From Candidatus Zhuqueibacterota bacterium (GTDB taxonomy: Bacteria; Zhuqueibacterota; QNDG01; JABMRT01): 41,678 nucleotides of DNA. Positions 33,831 through 41,678 of this stretch are shown here, in pieces. Numbering within the stretch: the first letter of the stretch is position 1; each line of letters starts with the position of its first letter. The position numbers were made by a program, and so were the translations under genes. The stretch spans positions 1 through 41,678 of the forward strand of contig JABMRT010000189.1 in the NCBI GenBank assembly GCA_013202295.1, given 5' to 3'. Below the pieces are notes generated by a model. It ran no database searches and was not told where the DNA came from. It was given only the letters and a program-made list of their open reading frames with translations.

Positions 33831-36530
33831 TTATTTTATTGCGGACGCTTCCTGTTCTGCAGCCAGCTGACGCATCTCTTCCAGTTGAAGTTTCGCATCT
33901 TTGTCGTTCGGATTGATATCACTCAACCAGGTCTCAAGCAGCAGGGTGGCCTTGTTGTATTGTTTCGTTTCCCGATAAAGCCGGAACATCTCTGAATAGA
34001 CTTCCAGATCATTGGGATTCTTGGCAATCAGCTCGCTCAGAATTTCTTCGGCCCGCAAATTGTCATCGAACAGCTGATAATAATACTGGGCCAAACGAAG
34101 CCGATCCTCTCGGCTCATGGAGCGTCCAGGAAGAATATGGTTTACTCGATTATCCAATTCAGGATCTTGTCCCAACCGCCGGTACAGATCTGCAACGGAA
34201 AGCGCGGCCATTTGATCGGAATAGGGAATCACAGATTCCGGCATCCGGATTTGCATTTCATCAAGTACCTGAAGCGCCTTTTCGCGATCACCGGATTGCA
34301 AATATTGTCCGGATAGCTGAATAAATGCGGATCGATAATTCTGTAATAATTTGAGGATATTGCGATTAAAATGAACCTTTGGATTGTTCAAATTGCGATA
34401 TTGAAATTTATCCACAATATTGGTTCGCAGAATTTTGGTGTCATTCTCTATTGCTTCGTATGGAAGAATTTTGAAAGCCAAACCATCCATTCTGAAGTAC
34501 TTCTGCAATCCGATCATATTATCGGTTGATACAGTCACGGCAAAATAAACCGGTTTTTTCCATGCGGCTTCCTGAAGGATGCGCAACACCATAAGATCCT
34601 GAACACGAAGTCCGCTGTTCCCTCCTCCTGAAATGGTCGGTTTGAGAGTGAAAGTAATCCGGTCCTTCACCAGCGCAGCTTGTTCGGGATCCAACGTTTC
34701 TTTCAATGACGCGACAACATCTGGTGGAACAAGTAAGAATCGGTTTTGTTTTTTCCAGGGGATCGGCTGCAAACTTTCGATCGCCTGTTCACTGAGATTG
34801 AGTGGAACTTTCGGCTCAAATGCTTGAAGCTGTTTGATATACCAGGGTGTATTCAGGAGCGACAGATTCACCACGCGAATGTCTTTGCGAATCCCGTAAA
34901 CCTCCTGCAGGAACCAGAGCGGAAACGTATCATTATCTCCATTTGTGAAGATGATGGCGTTCTGTTCGCAGGATTCCAGCATGTTCAGGGAATAATCATA
35001 CGCCACATAATTACCGGTTCGGTTGTGCGAGTGAAAATTAACAGCAAATAAATTAACAGGAACAGCAATCAGCAGAACAACCGCTGCAACACCGTAGGCA
35101 ATCTGCTTCAGAAGTACTTTTTTCTTGAATGCATCGGAGATCCACTCAAAGATACCGGCCATACCAATACCGATCCAGAGGGCAAAGGCAAAGAACGAGC
35201 CGACATAGGAATAATCCCGTTCTCGTGGCTGAGGATCAGGTTGATTGAGATAAATAATGATCGCGTAACCCGTGATTAGAAACAGAATCAGCACAGCCAG
35301 CGCCCGTTTCCAGTCCCGGAAAAAATGATGGATCATGCCCCATAGGCCGATGAAAAAGGGAATCCCATATAACCCGCGGAAACTGATGATTTCAATAATA
35401 CGATCCTTAGCGTCAAGTGTCGTCCCCTTACCGATGAACTGCCATCCGAAATAACGGGTATACATCATCTGAATCTGATAGCTCCAGAAATTGGCCTTTC
35501 TGTAAAGAAAGGTTAGGAGCATATCCTCTGTACCGTACTGCTTTCGGGCAAGATAATCGCTCATGCCTTGTAAAGTGGAGGGATCATTTTCATTGATCGG
35601 TGGATCGAGTTGTGCACGCAGGTAGATCACCAAATAGGCGGAATAGGAAATAACCATGAGCACTGGGATGATCCACCAGACTTTAAACACATACTTATCC
35701 TTGCGATACATATAAAGCAATGTCAATCCAATCCAGATCGCACCAAAATATTTCAGGAAAGCCCCGGCCTTTGCCTGGTGCTCCAAAATCCCCGCATAGG
35801 TCATCTGTTCTGGATTAAACTGGAAAAAGATCATATAGAGCGCCATTGGAACAACTCCCTGAACCGTCACCAACAGAAGCAGGCGCCTAACCGTCACATT
35901 ATGATGAAAATAAGCGATTAAAAGGATTACAGGAAATGTGAGCACATTCAATAAATGCACACCGATTGCCAAACCGAATATGTAAAATATCAGGATGATG
36001 ATTGTTAAATTACCTGTCTGCTCGGATCGTTCCTCCCAGAACAGCATCAGCCATACGACAATCACTGTGAAAAACATGGAAAAACCATAAACTTCAGCCT
36101 CAACGGAATTGAACCACTGGCTATCGGTAAACGCGAATGCCAATGCACCGAAGGCACTGCTGAAAAACAGGATTAACCGGTCTTCCATGGTCCGGGCTTC
36201 GCCCCGCCATCTGCGAATCAATTGGGCAATCACCAGATAAGTCAACAGAACCGTTGCCGCACTGATAAACACCGAAAACATGTTCACGCGCAGACCGATA
36301 TCTCCAAATAGAGGAATTTCCGTAAGAACCCTTCCGATTAACAAGTATAGCGGCGCGCCAGGCGGGTGCATAACACCCAGAATGTGTGAACAGGCAATAA
36401 ACTCACCACAATCCCAAAATGAGGTTGTGGGAGCCACTGTAATATAATAAGCGATGAATGATATGAGAAAAATCATAGCGCCAACGATTGCATGAATCTT
36501 TCGATTCAGCGCCCGGACTTCTGTCTCCAT
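33831..36530 (-). CDS. DUF2723 GT-C-like membrane glycosyltransferase with C-terminal TPR region
   Basis: 899 residues. The N-terminal two thirds carry a dozen or so membrane spans. The DUF2723 signature is at residues 30-67: APTTSFWDCGEFIACSH with D40 and E43 in the first periplasmic loop, then MHPPGAPLYLLIGR. This acidic loop is what GT-C transferases use with polyprenyl-phosphate sugars. Human TMEM260, a DUF2723 member, is an O-mannosyltransferase (recalled from the literature). A soluble periplasmic region follows, and residues about 730-890 have TPR-like helices (SGDREKALQVLDEMQIRMP, LAQYYYQLFDDNLRAEEIL, LYRETKQYNKATLLLETWL). GGAGG precedes the ATG. It is the first gene of the operon. 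Protein O-glycosylation is an inference. Confidence 0.87.
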   Translation of the reverse strand: METEVRALNRKIHAIVGAMIFLISFIAYYITVAPTTSFWDCGEFIACSHILGVMHPPGAPLYLLIGRVLTEIPLFGDIGLRVNMFSVFISAATVLLTYLVIAQLIRRWRGEARTMEDRLILFFSSAFGALAFAFTDSQWFNSVEAEVYGFSMFFTVIVVWLMLFWEERSEQTGNLTIIILIFYIFGLAIGVHLLNVLTFPVILLIAYFHHNVTVRRLLLLVTVQGVVPMALYMIFFQFNPEQMTYAGILEHQAKAGAFLKYFGAIWIGLTLLYMYRKDKYVFKVWWIIPVLMVISYSAYLVIYLRAQLDPPINENDPSTLQGMSDYLARKQYGTEDMLLTFLYRKANFWSYQIQMMYTRYFGWQFIGKGTTLDAKDRIIEIISFRGLYGIPFFIGLWGMIHHFFRDWKRALAVLILFLITGYAIIIYLNQPDPQPRERDYSYVGSFFAFALWIGIGMAGIFEWISDAFKKKVLLKQIAYGVAAVVLLIAVPVNLFAVNFHSHNRTGNYVAYDYSLNMLESCEQNAIIFTNGDNDTFPLWFLQEVYGIRKDIRVVNLSLLNTPWYIKQLQAFEPKVPLNLSEQAIESLQPIPWKKQNRFLLVPPDVVASLKETLDPEQAALVKDRITFTLKPTISGGGNSGLRVQDLMVLRILQEAAWKKPVYFAVTVSTDNMIGLQKYFRMDGLAFKILPYEAIENDTKILRTNIVDKFQYRNLNNPKVHFNRNILKLLQNYRSAFIQLSGQYLQSGDREKALQVLDEMQIRMPESVIPYSDQMAALSVADLYRRLGQDPELDNRVNHILPGRSMSREDRLRLAQYYYQLFDDNLRAEEILSELIAKNPNDLEVYSEMFRLYRETKQYNKATLLLETWLSDINPNDKDAKLQLEEMRQLAAEQEASAIK

Positions 36531-36597
36531 AAAATGCCTCCATTGGGGTTCAAATATTAAATAAATCGTTAATCAGTTTAAGCAATACAAGTTAAAA

Positions 36598-36626
36598 AAG
36601 ATACGTTAAATTTCATTCGAAATCAA
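36598..36626 (-). promoter_or_regulatory. Sigma-70-like promoter for the minus-strand glycan operon
   Basis: Reading the minus strand: TTGATT (36626-36621), 17 nt, TATCTT (36603-36598). It lies in the 219-nt gap before the DUF2723 gene, giving a leader of about 60 nt. I saw no terminator for recG in the same gap. Confidence 0.5.
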
Positions 36627-36749
36627 GATATTACTCGCAACATCACATTCATTTTTCTTTTATAAATGACACTGCTAATGCATTATTATAGACACTGGCC
36701 AAGGATTAATCGTTCAAACATTTTTGAGGACAATGGATAATCCCGCTAC

Positions 36750-38855
36750 TCACCCCACCTGTATCAATCCAAATCGGGATTGATACTGATCCCGAAGTGT
36801 TTGTTTCAGGAGGCGATTCTCCGAAGTCTCAAGATGGAGATCGCTTTCGACAATACGGACGGCCTCTTTGCGTGCCTTTTCTACAATCCAGCCGTCACTC
36901 ATCAAATTGGCCACTTTTAGATTCAATATGCCGGATTGGCGCGTACCGAAAAGTTCGCCGGGTCCACGAATCTCAAGATCCGCTTCAGCGATTTTGAATC
37001 CGTCTGTGGTAGATTCCATGGTTTTCAACCGTTTATTTCCATCCTCGGATACAGCATATGAAGACAGCAGAATACAGGTCGATTGAATCGGACCGCGGCC
37101 CACGCGCCCGCGGAGCTGGTGAAGCTGTGTAAGTCCGAACCGTTCAGCATGTTCAATGAGCATAACCGTGGCATTTGGCACATCAATTCCGACCTCAATC
37201 ACTGTGGTGCTTATCAGAATCTGAATCTCACCTGCCTTGAACCGCTGCATGACTGATTCTTTTTCATCAGATTTCATCTGGCCATGAAGCAGCGCTAGAT
37301 TGAAATCGGAGAATGCGGTTGTGGACAGCAACTCGAATCCTTCAGTGGCAGCCGCGAGATCTATTTTTTCGGATTCCTCGACCAGGGGATAGATGATGTA
37401 GGCTTGATTGCCCTGATGAATTTCCGACCGGATAAAATCATATACTTTATCGCGGACATTCTCCTTACGCCATACGGTACGGACAGGCAGTCGGCCCGGC
37501 GGCATTTCATCGAGAGCGGACACATCCAGATCACCGTAAATCGTCAAGGCCAGCGTGCGCGGAATGGGTGTGGCTGTCATGATGAGCACATCCGGCTGCA
37601 ATCCCTTCTCCATCAGATTGGCTCTTTGCATCACACCAAAGCGGTGCTGTTCATCAATCACAACAAATCCCAGTTTATGAAATGCCACTCCTTCCTGTAC
37701 CAGAGCATGCGTGCCGATCACAATCTGGGTGGTTCCATCCTCAAGCCCTTGCAGAATCTCCCGCCGCTCAGCTGCTTTCTGTTTTCCCCGTAAAAGTGTA
37801 ATTTGGAGGTTCATGCCCTCAAGTAGTCGATGGATATTTAAATAATGTTGTTCTGCCAGGATTTCAGTCGGCGCCATGAGGGCGGTCTGGTATCCATTTT
37901 CGACTGCAATCAGCATGGCGAGTAACGCCACCACCGTCTTTCCAGCACCTACATCGCCTTGCACAAGCCGATTCATAGGAGAGGCTGTTTTCATGTCCTC
38001 GCGAATTTCGCGGAGTACACGCTTTTGCGCCGAAGTCAGCTCAAACGGCAGTCGTTCGACAAGAGTACGGACCTGATCGCCCACATGTTCGAATGCAATT
38101 CCCTTTTGTTCAGTATGCCGCGTTTCGCGCTGCAAGATCAGGAAAAGTTGGAGGAAAAATAATTCCTCGAATTTAAACCGGTATTGCGCCCGTTCCAGAG
38201 CTTTCCAGTTTGAAGGGAAATGCATGGTCTCGTATGCTTCATGGACGGGCATCAGGTTTTGGGATTTCAGGAGGGAATTGGAAAGTGTTTCGGTCATGCC
38301 TTGATTGAATAGTGGAAGGATCCCGTGAATCACACGTCTAAATCCCCGGCTGTCCAAGCCTTGGCGGGAGAGCGACTCGGTTGAAGGATAAAGCGGAATG
38401 ATCCCGCCCGTGTGCAGGGGATCGGATTCTCCGGCATCTGAAAGTTTGTCAAATTCGGGATGAACCATCTGAGGACCGCGGTACACGGTCACCTTACCAT
38501 GAAACGCGATGGTCTCTCCCACCTCAAAAAGTTTACTAACGTAGGAGAGGCCCTGAAACCAGATGCATTCCATCATGCCGGTTTCATCACTGATAATGAG
38601 GACCAATCGTCGGCGGCGACCCGAAACCAATTCGACGGAGACCACCTTGCCCACCACTGTGATGCGATCTCCTGCACGCAGGTTTCTTATGGTGGTCAGT
38701 GTCCGCCGATCCAGATAACGCCGCGGGAAATGGGTTAGAAAATCCAGCACGGTACGGATGCCGATCTTCTCCAAAGCATCCGCCCGTTTCGGCCCGATCC
38801 CTTTGACGTATTGGACAGACGAATCTAACCGCAATGTCTGTGCTTTTTCACTCAT
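36750..38855 (-). CDS. recG: ATP-dependent DNA helicase RecG
   Basis: 701 residues, normal length. RecG remodels stalled replication forks and Holliday junctions. Order of parts: an N-terminal HhH-like segment (VKGIGPKRADALEKIGI), the wedge OB-fold at about 60-150, Walker A GDVGAGKT (300-307), Walker B DEQH (401-404) with HRFGVMQR, then helicase C-terminal motifs (TATPIPRTLALTIYGDLD, VEVGIDVPNATVMLIEHAERFG, QLRGRVGRG) and the RecG tail GPGELFGTRQSG. GGA lies 5 nt before the ATG. It is separate from its neighbours: 90 nt after the DUF4139 stop. Confidence 0.98.
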   Translation of the reverse strand: MSEKAQTLRLDSSVQYVKGIGPKRADALEKIGIRTVLDFLTHFPRRYLDRRTLTTIRNLRAGDRITVVGKVVSVELVSGRRRRLVLIISDETGMMECIWFQGLSYVSKLFEVGETIAFHGKVTVYRGPQMVHPEFDKLSDAGESDPLHTGGIIPLYPSTESLSRQGLDSRGFRRVIHGILPLFNQGMTETLSNSLLKSQNLMPVHEAYETMHFPSNWKALERAQYRFKFEELFFLQLFLILQRETRHTEQKGIAFEHVGDQVRTLVERLPFELTSAQKRVLREIREDMKTASPMNRLVQGDVGAGKTVVALLAMLIAVENGYQTALMAPTEILAEQHYLNIHRLLEGMNLQITLLRGKQKAAERREILQGLEDGTTQIVIGTHALVQEGVAFHKLGFVVIDEQHRFGVMQRANLMEKGLQPDVLIMTATPIPRTLALTIYGDLDVSALDEMPPGRLPVRTVWRKENVRDKVYDFIRSEIHQGNQAYIIYPLVEESEKIDLAAATEGFELLSTTAFSDFNLALLHGQMKSDEKESVMQRFKAGEIQILISTTVIEVGIDVPNATVMLIEHAERFGLTQLHQLRGRVGRGPIQSTCILLSSYAVSEDGNKRLKTMESTTDGFKIAEADLEIRGPGELFGTRQSGILNLKVANLMSDGWIVEKARKEAVRIVESDLHLETSENRLLKQTLRDQYQSRFGLIQVG

Positions 38856-38874
38856 TTATTTCCGGACAATCCTC

Positions 38875-38938
38875 TCTAACCGCTAACCCCTTACCTCTTA
38901 CCAATCCATTGCCCATAGCCAATCGCCCATGGCCAAAT
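38875..38938. repeat. Short tandem heptanucleotide repeats
   Basis: Two small arrays of 7-nt units: TCTAACC GCTAACC, then CCTTACC TCTTACC (38875-38902), an 8-nt spacer, then GCCCATA GCCAATC and GCCCATG GCCAAAT (38911-38938). They fill most of the gap between the recG and DUF4139 genes, recalling the STRR heptamer repeats of cyanobacteria. Confidence 0.6.
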
Positions 38939-38945
38939 ATCTATA

Positions 38946-40298
38946 TCAATACTTAAGGAAAACTTTCATTCGCATCACAACCTCTTCACCCGCCGGAACC
39001 TTCACATGAAACTCAGCCTTACGTGCATCCTGCTTGACTGGAACATGCGTCTTTTCAACAATGCGCCAGTCCCCTCGGAACTGCTCAACCACGCGAATAA
39101 TCACATCTTCATCTTTATGGTTACGAAGTTTAACCTCAATAGTCTCCTCGCGGGAACGGTTGCTAATCTTACGGGATTCTGTCACTGTCCGCTCGCCTAC
39201 CAGATCAAACGCGTTACCGAGAAATACGCGAACCTCTTCATCTTTGGGAGTGTGGTCGATCTCATCTTCCCCGATGAATTCCAAAGCGCCGTCTGTGTCT
39301 TCTTTATACACACGGATCTTGCCTTTGGGCAACGGCATGCCTAGTCCGGCCTGCTCGCTATTCTTGAACTCCACATTCACACGAACCTTTTCCTGATATC
39401 GCTGGCCGTCATACAGATACACCTTTTTAATATCCGTTGTCGCGGAGGGAAAAAGTGAGATCTGCTTGATCTGATTGTCCTTTAAAGTCGCTCTACGTTG
39501 AAGGGTGTACATGTGATACTCGAAAAAGGATTTTTCCTCAAATTGCGGTGCAGCGGCTGCTTTCTCCATCATATAATCGACCTGGACAGATCGGCGGATC
39601 CTTTGATCCTGTTCCACAACATGCACATCCCCGGCCACAAGCTTCAGTTTCGCATCCGGATAGGTCGCGCCCGATTTATTGTCGATGGAAACCCAGCCGC
39701 TTAAATCGAGGTTGGTATCCTTCGCATTCACAACCGCCACGTATTCCGTATGCCAGTTGAGTCCACCCGTTAAATAGCTGATCTCTGTTTTTTGTTTGAC
39801 CGGACCCTGATTCTGAACCATCCAGACCAGAGTGGGACGGGTGATTAATCCTTCAGGCAGTTTGGGAAAATCAAAGTGCTGGATGGCATCGCTCTTGATG
39901 ATCTGAACAGATCCATTCTCGGTTTGAATCACGACATCTCCACCGGAAGCATTCAGCAATTTACCGGTGAACACTTCACCATCTTCCGTAACCACACGGA
40001 TCTTTTCATCCACAACTTTTTGGAGAATTTTCTGAGCGCCAACCAGATCATATTCGTAGTTCTGTTCGAGGATACTTGTTTTATCCGGTGAAGTGAGCGA
40101 TTTGAAGTGAACGGATGTGGGATCAATCTGAGCAGCCACATCTGTAATCGAAACTGTGGAAACTCCCTTAGCAATCATTAACTCGCGGGCATCCTTGACC
40201 AGACCCCGGTTTTGATTATACACAGTAATAGACAAATCATTTGCAATCACTTGCTGAATCGCAAAGATGGAAATGAACACAATGAATCTGTACTTCAT
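38946..40298 (-). CDS. DUF4139-domain exported protein
   Basis: 450 residues with a cleavable signal peptide (MKYRFIVFISIFAIQQVIA). Beta-rich throughout, with the DUF4139 features TEISYLTGGLNWHTEYVAVV and WVSIDNKSGATYPDAKLKLVAGD in the middle, and the C-terminal strands VRVNVEFKNSEQAGLGMPLP, GKIRVYKEDTDGAL and NHKDEDVIIRVVEQFRGDW. The family includes the mucoidy inhibitor A-like proteins, but this member lacks the long coiled-coil of MuiA. Function is unknown, likely periplasmic or surface. A purine-rich CAGGGGGTAGG precedes the ATG. Confidence 0.85.
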   Translation of the reverse strand: MKYRFIVFISIFAIQQVIANDLSITVYNQNRGLVKDARELMIAKGVSTVSITDVAAQIDPTSVHFKSLTSPDKTSILEQNYEYDLVGAQKILQKVVDEKIRVVTEDGEVFTGKLLNASGGDVVIQTENGSVQIIKSDAIQHFDFPKLPEGLITRPTLVWMVQNQGPVKQKTEISYLTGGLNWHTEYVAVVNAKDTNLDLSGWVSIDNKSGATYPDAKLKLVAGDVHVVEQDQRIRRSVQVDYMMEKAAAAPQFEEKSFFEYHMYTLQRRATLKDNQIKQISLFPSATTDIKKVYLYDGQRYQEKVRVNVEFKNSEQAGLGMPLPKGKIRVYKEDTDGALEFIGEDEIDHTPKDEEVRVFLGNAFDLVGERTVTESRKISNRSREETIEVKLRNHKDEDVIIRVVEQFRGDWRIVEKTHVPVKQDARKAEFHVKVPAGEEVVMRMKVFLKY

Positions 40299-40347
40299 GG
40301 CCTACCCCCTGTTTCTATTTCATATATGAGGACATATTGAATTTCAG

Positions 40348-40383
40348 AAAAAAAGCCAAACCTGCCTGCGGCCCGATTTGGCT
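40348..40383 (-). terminator. Intrinsic terminator of valS
   Basis: On the minus strand AGCCAAA ... TTTGGCT forms a 7-bp stem (40383-40377 with 40360-40354) around a GC-rich loop and is followed at once by seven T residues. It lies 50 nt after the valS stop. Confidence 0.8.
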
Positions 40384-40432
40384 CTGTTTATCTTATGCGC
40401 GTCGCGTGAGATGGGTTCCCGAATTTGGCGGA

Positions 40433-41678
40433 TCAGTTGCCGAGAAGGGCCATATTTTCTTTCAATTTCTGCAACTTTTCAGTAAAATCAGCCTGCTTGT
40501 TCCGTTCCTTATCAACTACCTCTTTGGGCGCTTTGCCGACAAACTGTTCGTTCCCCAGTTTCTTTTCAAAACCGGTCAACTGGCCTTCAATACGGGTAAT
40601 CTCTTTTTGAATGCGGTCACGCTCGACATCGAGATCGATCAAACCCTCGAGCGGCAGAAAGATTTCCAGATCTCCGGCCATCCCAACAGCCGCGTCTTTC
40701 GGCTTCAGAACAGACGCACCCATTTCAATGGATTCCACCATAGCCAGTCGGCGGATAAAATCCTGATACGGTTCAACCATTTTCAATTTATCTTCAGATC
40801 CTCGAAGAATCGCTTTCGCCTTCCTGTCTTGAGGCACATTCATCTCACCGCGAATATTCCGGATGGCACCAATCACCTGTTGAACGAATTGCATTTGTTT
40901 TTCGGATTCCTCATCCACCCAACCTGCATCGACTTGCGGATAGGACTGCATCATGATGGTTTCGAGTTCGGAGTTGGACAATTTGGGCAATGCCTGCCAG
41001 ATTTCTTCAGATATAAATGGCATGATAGGATGCAGAAGGCGCATAATGGATTCGAGCACAAACAAAACAACCGATTGCGCTGCCTTTCGGCTTTCTGAAT
41101 TTTCCTGATCATACAGACGCGCCTTGATTAATTCGAGGTACCAGTCACAAAACTCTCCCCATATGAATCCATGAAGCACATGAGCGGATTCATTCAATTT
41201 GAAGGTCCCATATCCTTTGCGAACTGATTCAATCGTCCGTTGAAGGCGGCTCAGAATCCAGCGATCAGCCAGATCAAGCATATTGGAATTTAAATCATTT
41301 GGAGAGATGAATGCTTGATCATCATCCAAATTCATCAGCACAAATCGGGAGGCGTTCCACAGCTTATTGCAGAATTTCTGTCCCATTTCGACCAGCGTGT
41401 GATCGAAGTGGATGTCGCCGCCAAGCGGGGTCAGATAGATCATGGTCATGCGGATGGCGTCTGCTCCATAAGCGGGCACACCCTGTTTGTATGAAGGATT
41501 CTCGGATGCGAAATCTTTGATCGCTGAGGCTTCAATTCCCTCAATCAACCACAATGGATCAGGTGAATTGCCTAAAGATTTGGACATCTTCCGTCCTGAA
41601 AGATCACGAATCATGCCATTAAAATACACATCTGTAAACGGGACATCTCCCATAAATTCAAGGGAGGCCATGATCATA
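40433..41678 (-). CDS. valS: Valyl-tRNA synthetase, C-terminal part (runs off right edge)
   Basis: About 414 residues are visible; the N-terminal catalytic half with HIGH lies beyond the edge. The first residues (MIMASLEFMGDVPFTDVYF) match the class I ValRS catalytic core, followed by GRKMSKSLGNSPDP with the KMSKS loop that binds ATP. The anticodon-binding helical domain contains FCNKLWNASRFV and IMPFISEEIWQAL. The C-terminal coiled-coil arm specific to ValRS is present (LDVERDRIQKEITRIEGQL, FVGKAPKEVVDKERNKQ). It charges tRNA-Val. A stretch after NSPDPLWLIEG (EASAIKDFASENPSYKQGVP) looks like a small insertion before YGADAIRM. An intrinsic terminator follows the stop. Confidence 0.96.
   Translation of the reverse strand, partial: MIMASLEFMGDVPFTDVYFNGMIRDLSGRKMSKSLGNSPDPLWLIEGIEASAIKDFASENPSYKQGVPAYGADAIRMTMIYLTPLGGDIHFDHTLVEMGQKFCNKLWNASRFVLMNLDDDQAFISPNDLNSNMLDLADRWILSRLQRTIESVRKGYGTFKLNESAHVLHGFIWGEFCDWYLELIKARLYDQENSESRKAAQSVVLFVLESIMRLLHPIMPFISEEIWQALPKLSNSELETIMMQSYPQVDAGWVDEESEKQMQFVQQVIGAIRNIRGEMNVPQDRKAKAILRGSEDKLKMVEPYQDFIRRLAMVESIEMGASVLKPKDAAVGMAGDLEIFLPLEGLIDLDVERDRIQKEITRIEGQLTGFEKKLGNEQFVGKAPKEVVDKERNKQADFTEKLQKLKENMALLGN

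Noticed and set aside
38875-38938. CRISPR array
   Set aside because: The repeat units are only 7 nt with no spacers of regular length and no cas genes nearby.
40337-41098. Plus-strand 253-codon open frame at the right end
   Set aside because: It is antisense to valS, is rich in Phe/His/Arg as expected from reverse reading of a coding gene, and has no recognisable domain.

Overview
ORGANISM. The window looks like a bacterium of the Fibrobacteres-Chlorobi-Bacteroidetes (FCB) superphylum outside the classical Bacteroidetes, for example a Calditrichota, KSB1 or Marinimicrobia-type lineage. Four exported proteins end in a type IX secretion (T9SS) sorting domain opening with the signature NYPNPFN, and two PorV/PorQ-like outer-membrane barrels are present. 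Candidate promoters look like ordinary sigma-70 boxes (TTGAnn, 17 nt, TAnnnT) rather than the Bacteroidetes consensus. The lineage is inferred from motifs only. LAYOUT 1-2963: a PorV-like barrel, a parvulin-type lipoprotein, and the debris of a sialate O-acetylesterase gene (nonsense codon, large internal deletion, frameshift). 3000-7028: behind a good promoter, five tightly packed genes: an AfsA-like hotdog protein, a zinc-ribbon amidohydrolase, a PlsC-type acyltransferase and two short-chain dehydrogenase-type reductases. This is the most interesting locus, a possible small lipid, butyrolactone or acyl-DHAP pathway. 7075-22478: the secretome region. It holds a TolB-like lipoprotein, a GH16 glycanase, a second PorV-like barrel, a DUF4145 protein in an AT-rich island, a 1308-residue GH43-like multidomain protein, an acetolactate decarboxylase with a lipoprotein signal, a parallel beta-helix protein, an M24 peptidase, and a 13-repeat Ycf48-like protein. 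Four of these carry T9SS tails. 22512-24272: a fused aminodeoxychorismate synthase/lyase (folate) that lacks any canonical start codon. LAYOUT 24314-36530, minus strand: one long co-directional run of eleven genes. In transcription order these are a DUF2723 GT-C-like glycosyltransferase with TPRs, a GT2, a UPF0104 membrane protein, a DUF4837 lipoprotein, a divergent Nramp, PurE, a polyprenyl-phosphate-mannose synthase-like GT2, a GT2/sugar-phosphate-transferase fusion, AccA, a YbgC-like thioesterase and a Trm112-like protein. The glycan genes in it could form a protein O-mannosylation or surface glycan pathway acting on the exported proteins. 36750-41678, minus strand: RecG, a DUF4139 protein, and the C-terminal part of valyl-tRNA synthetase running off the right edge, with a clear intrinsic terminator. 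I saw no tRNA or rRNA genes, no CRISPR arrays and no transposases.
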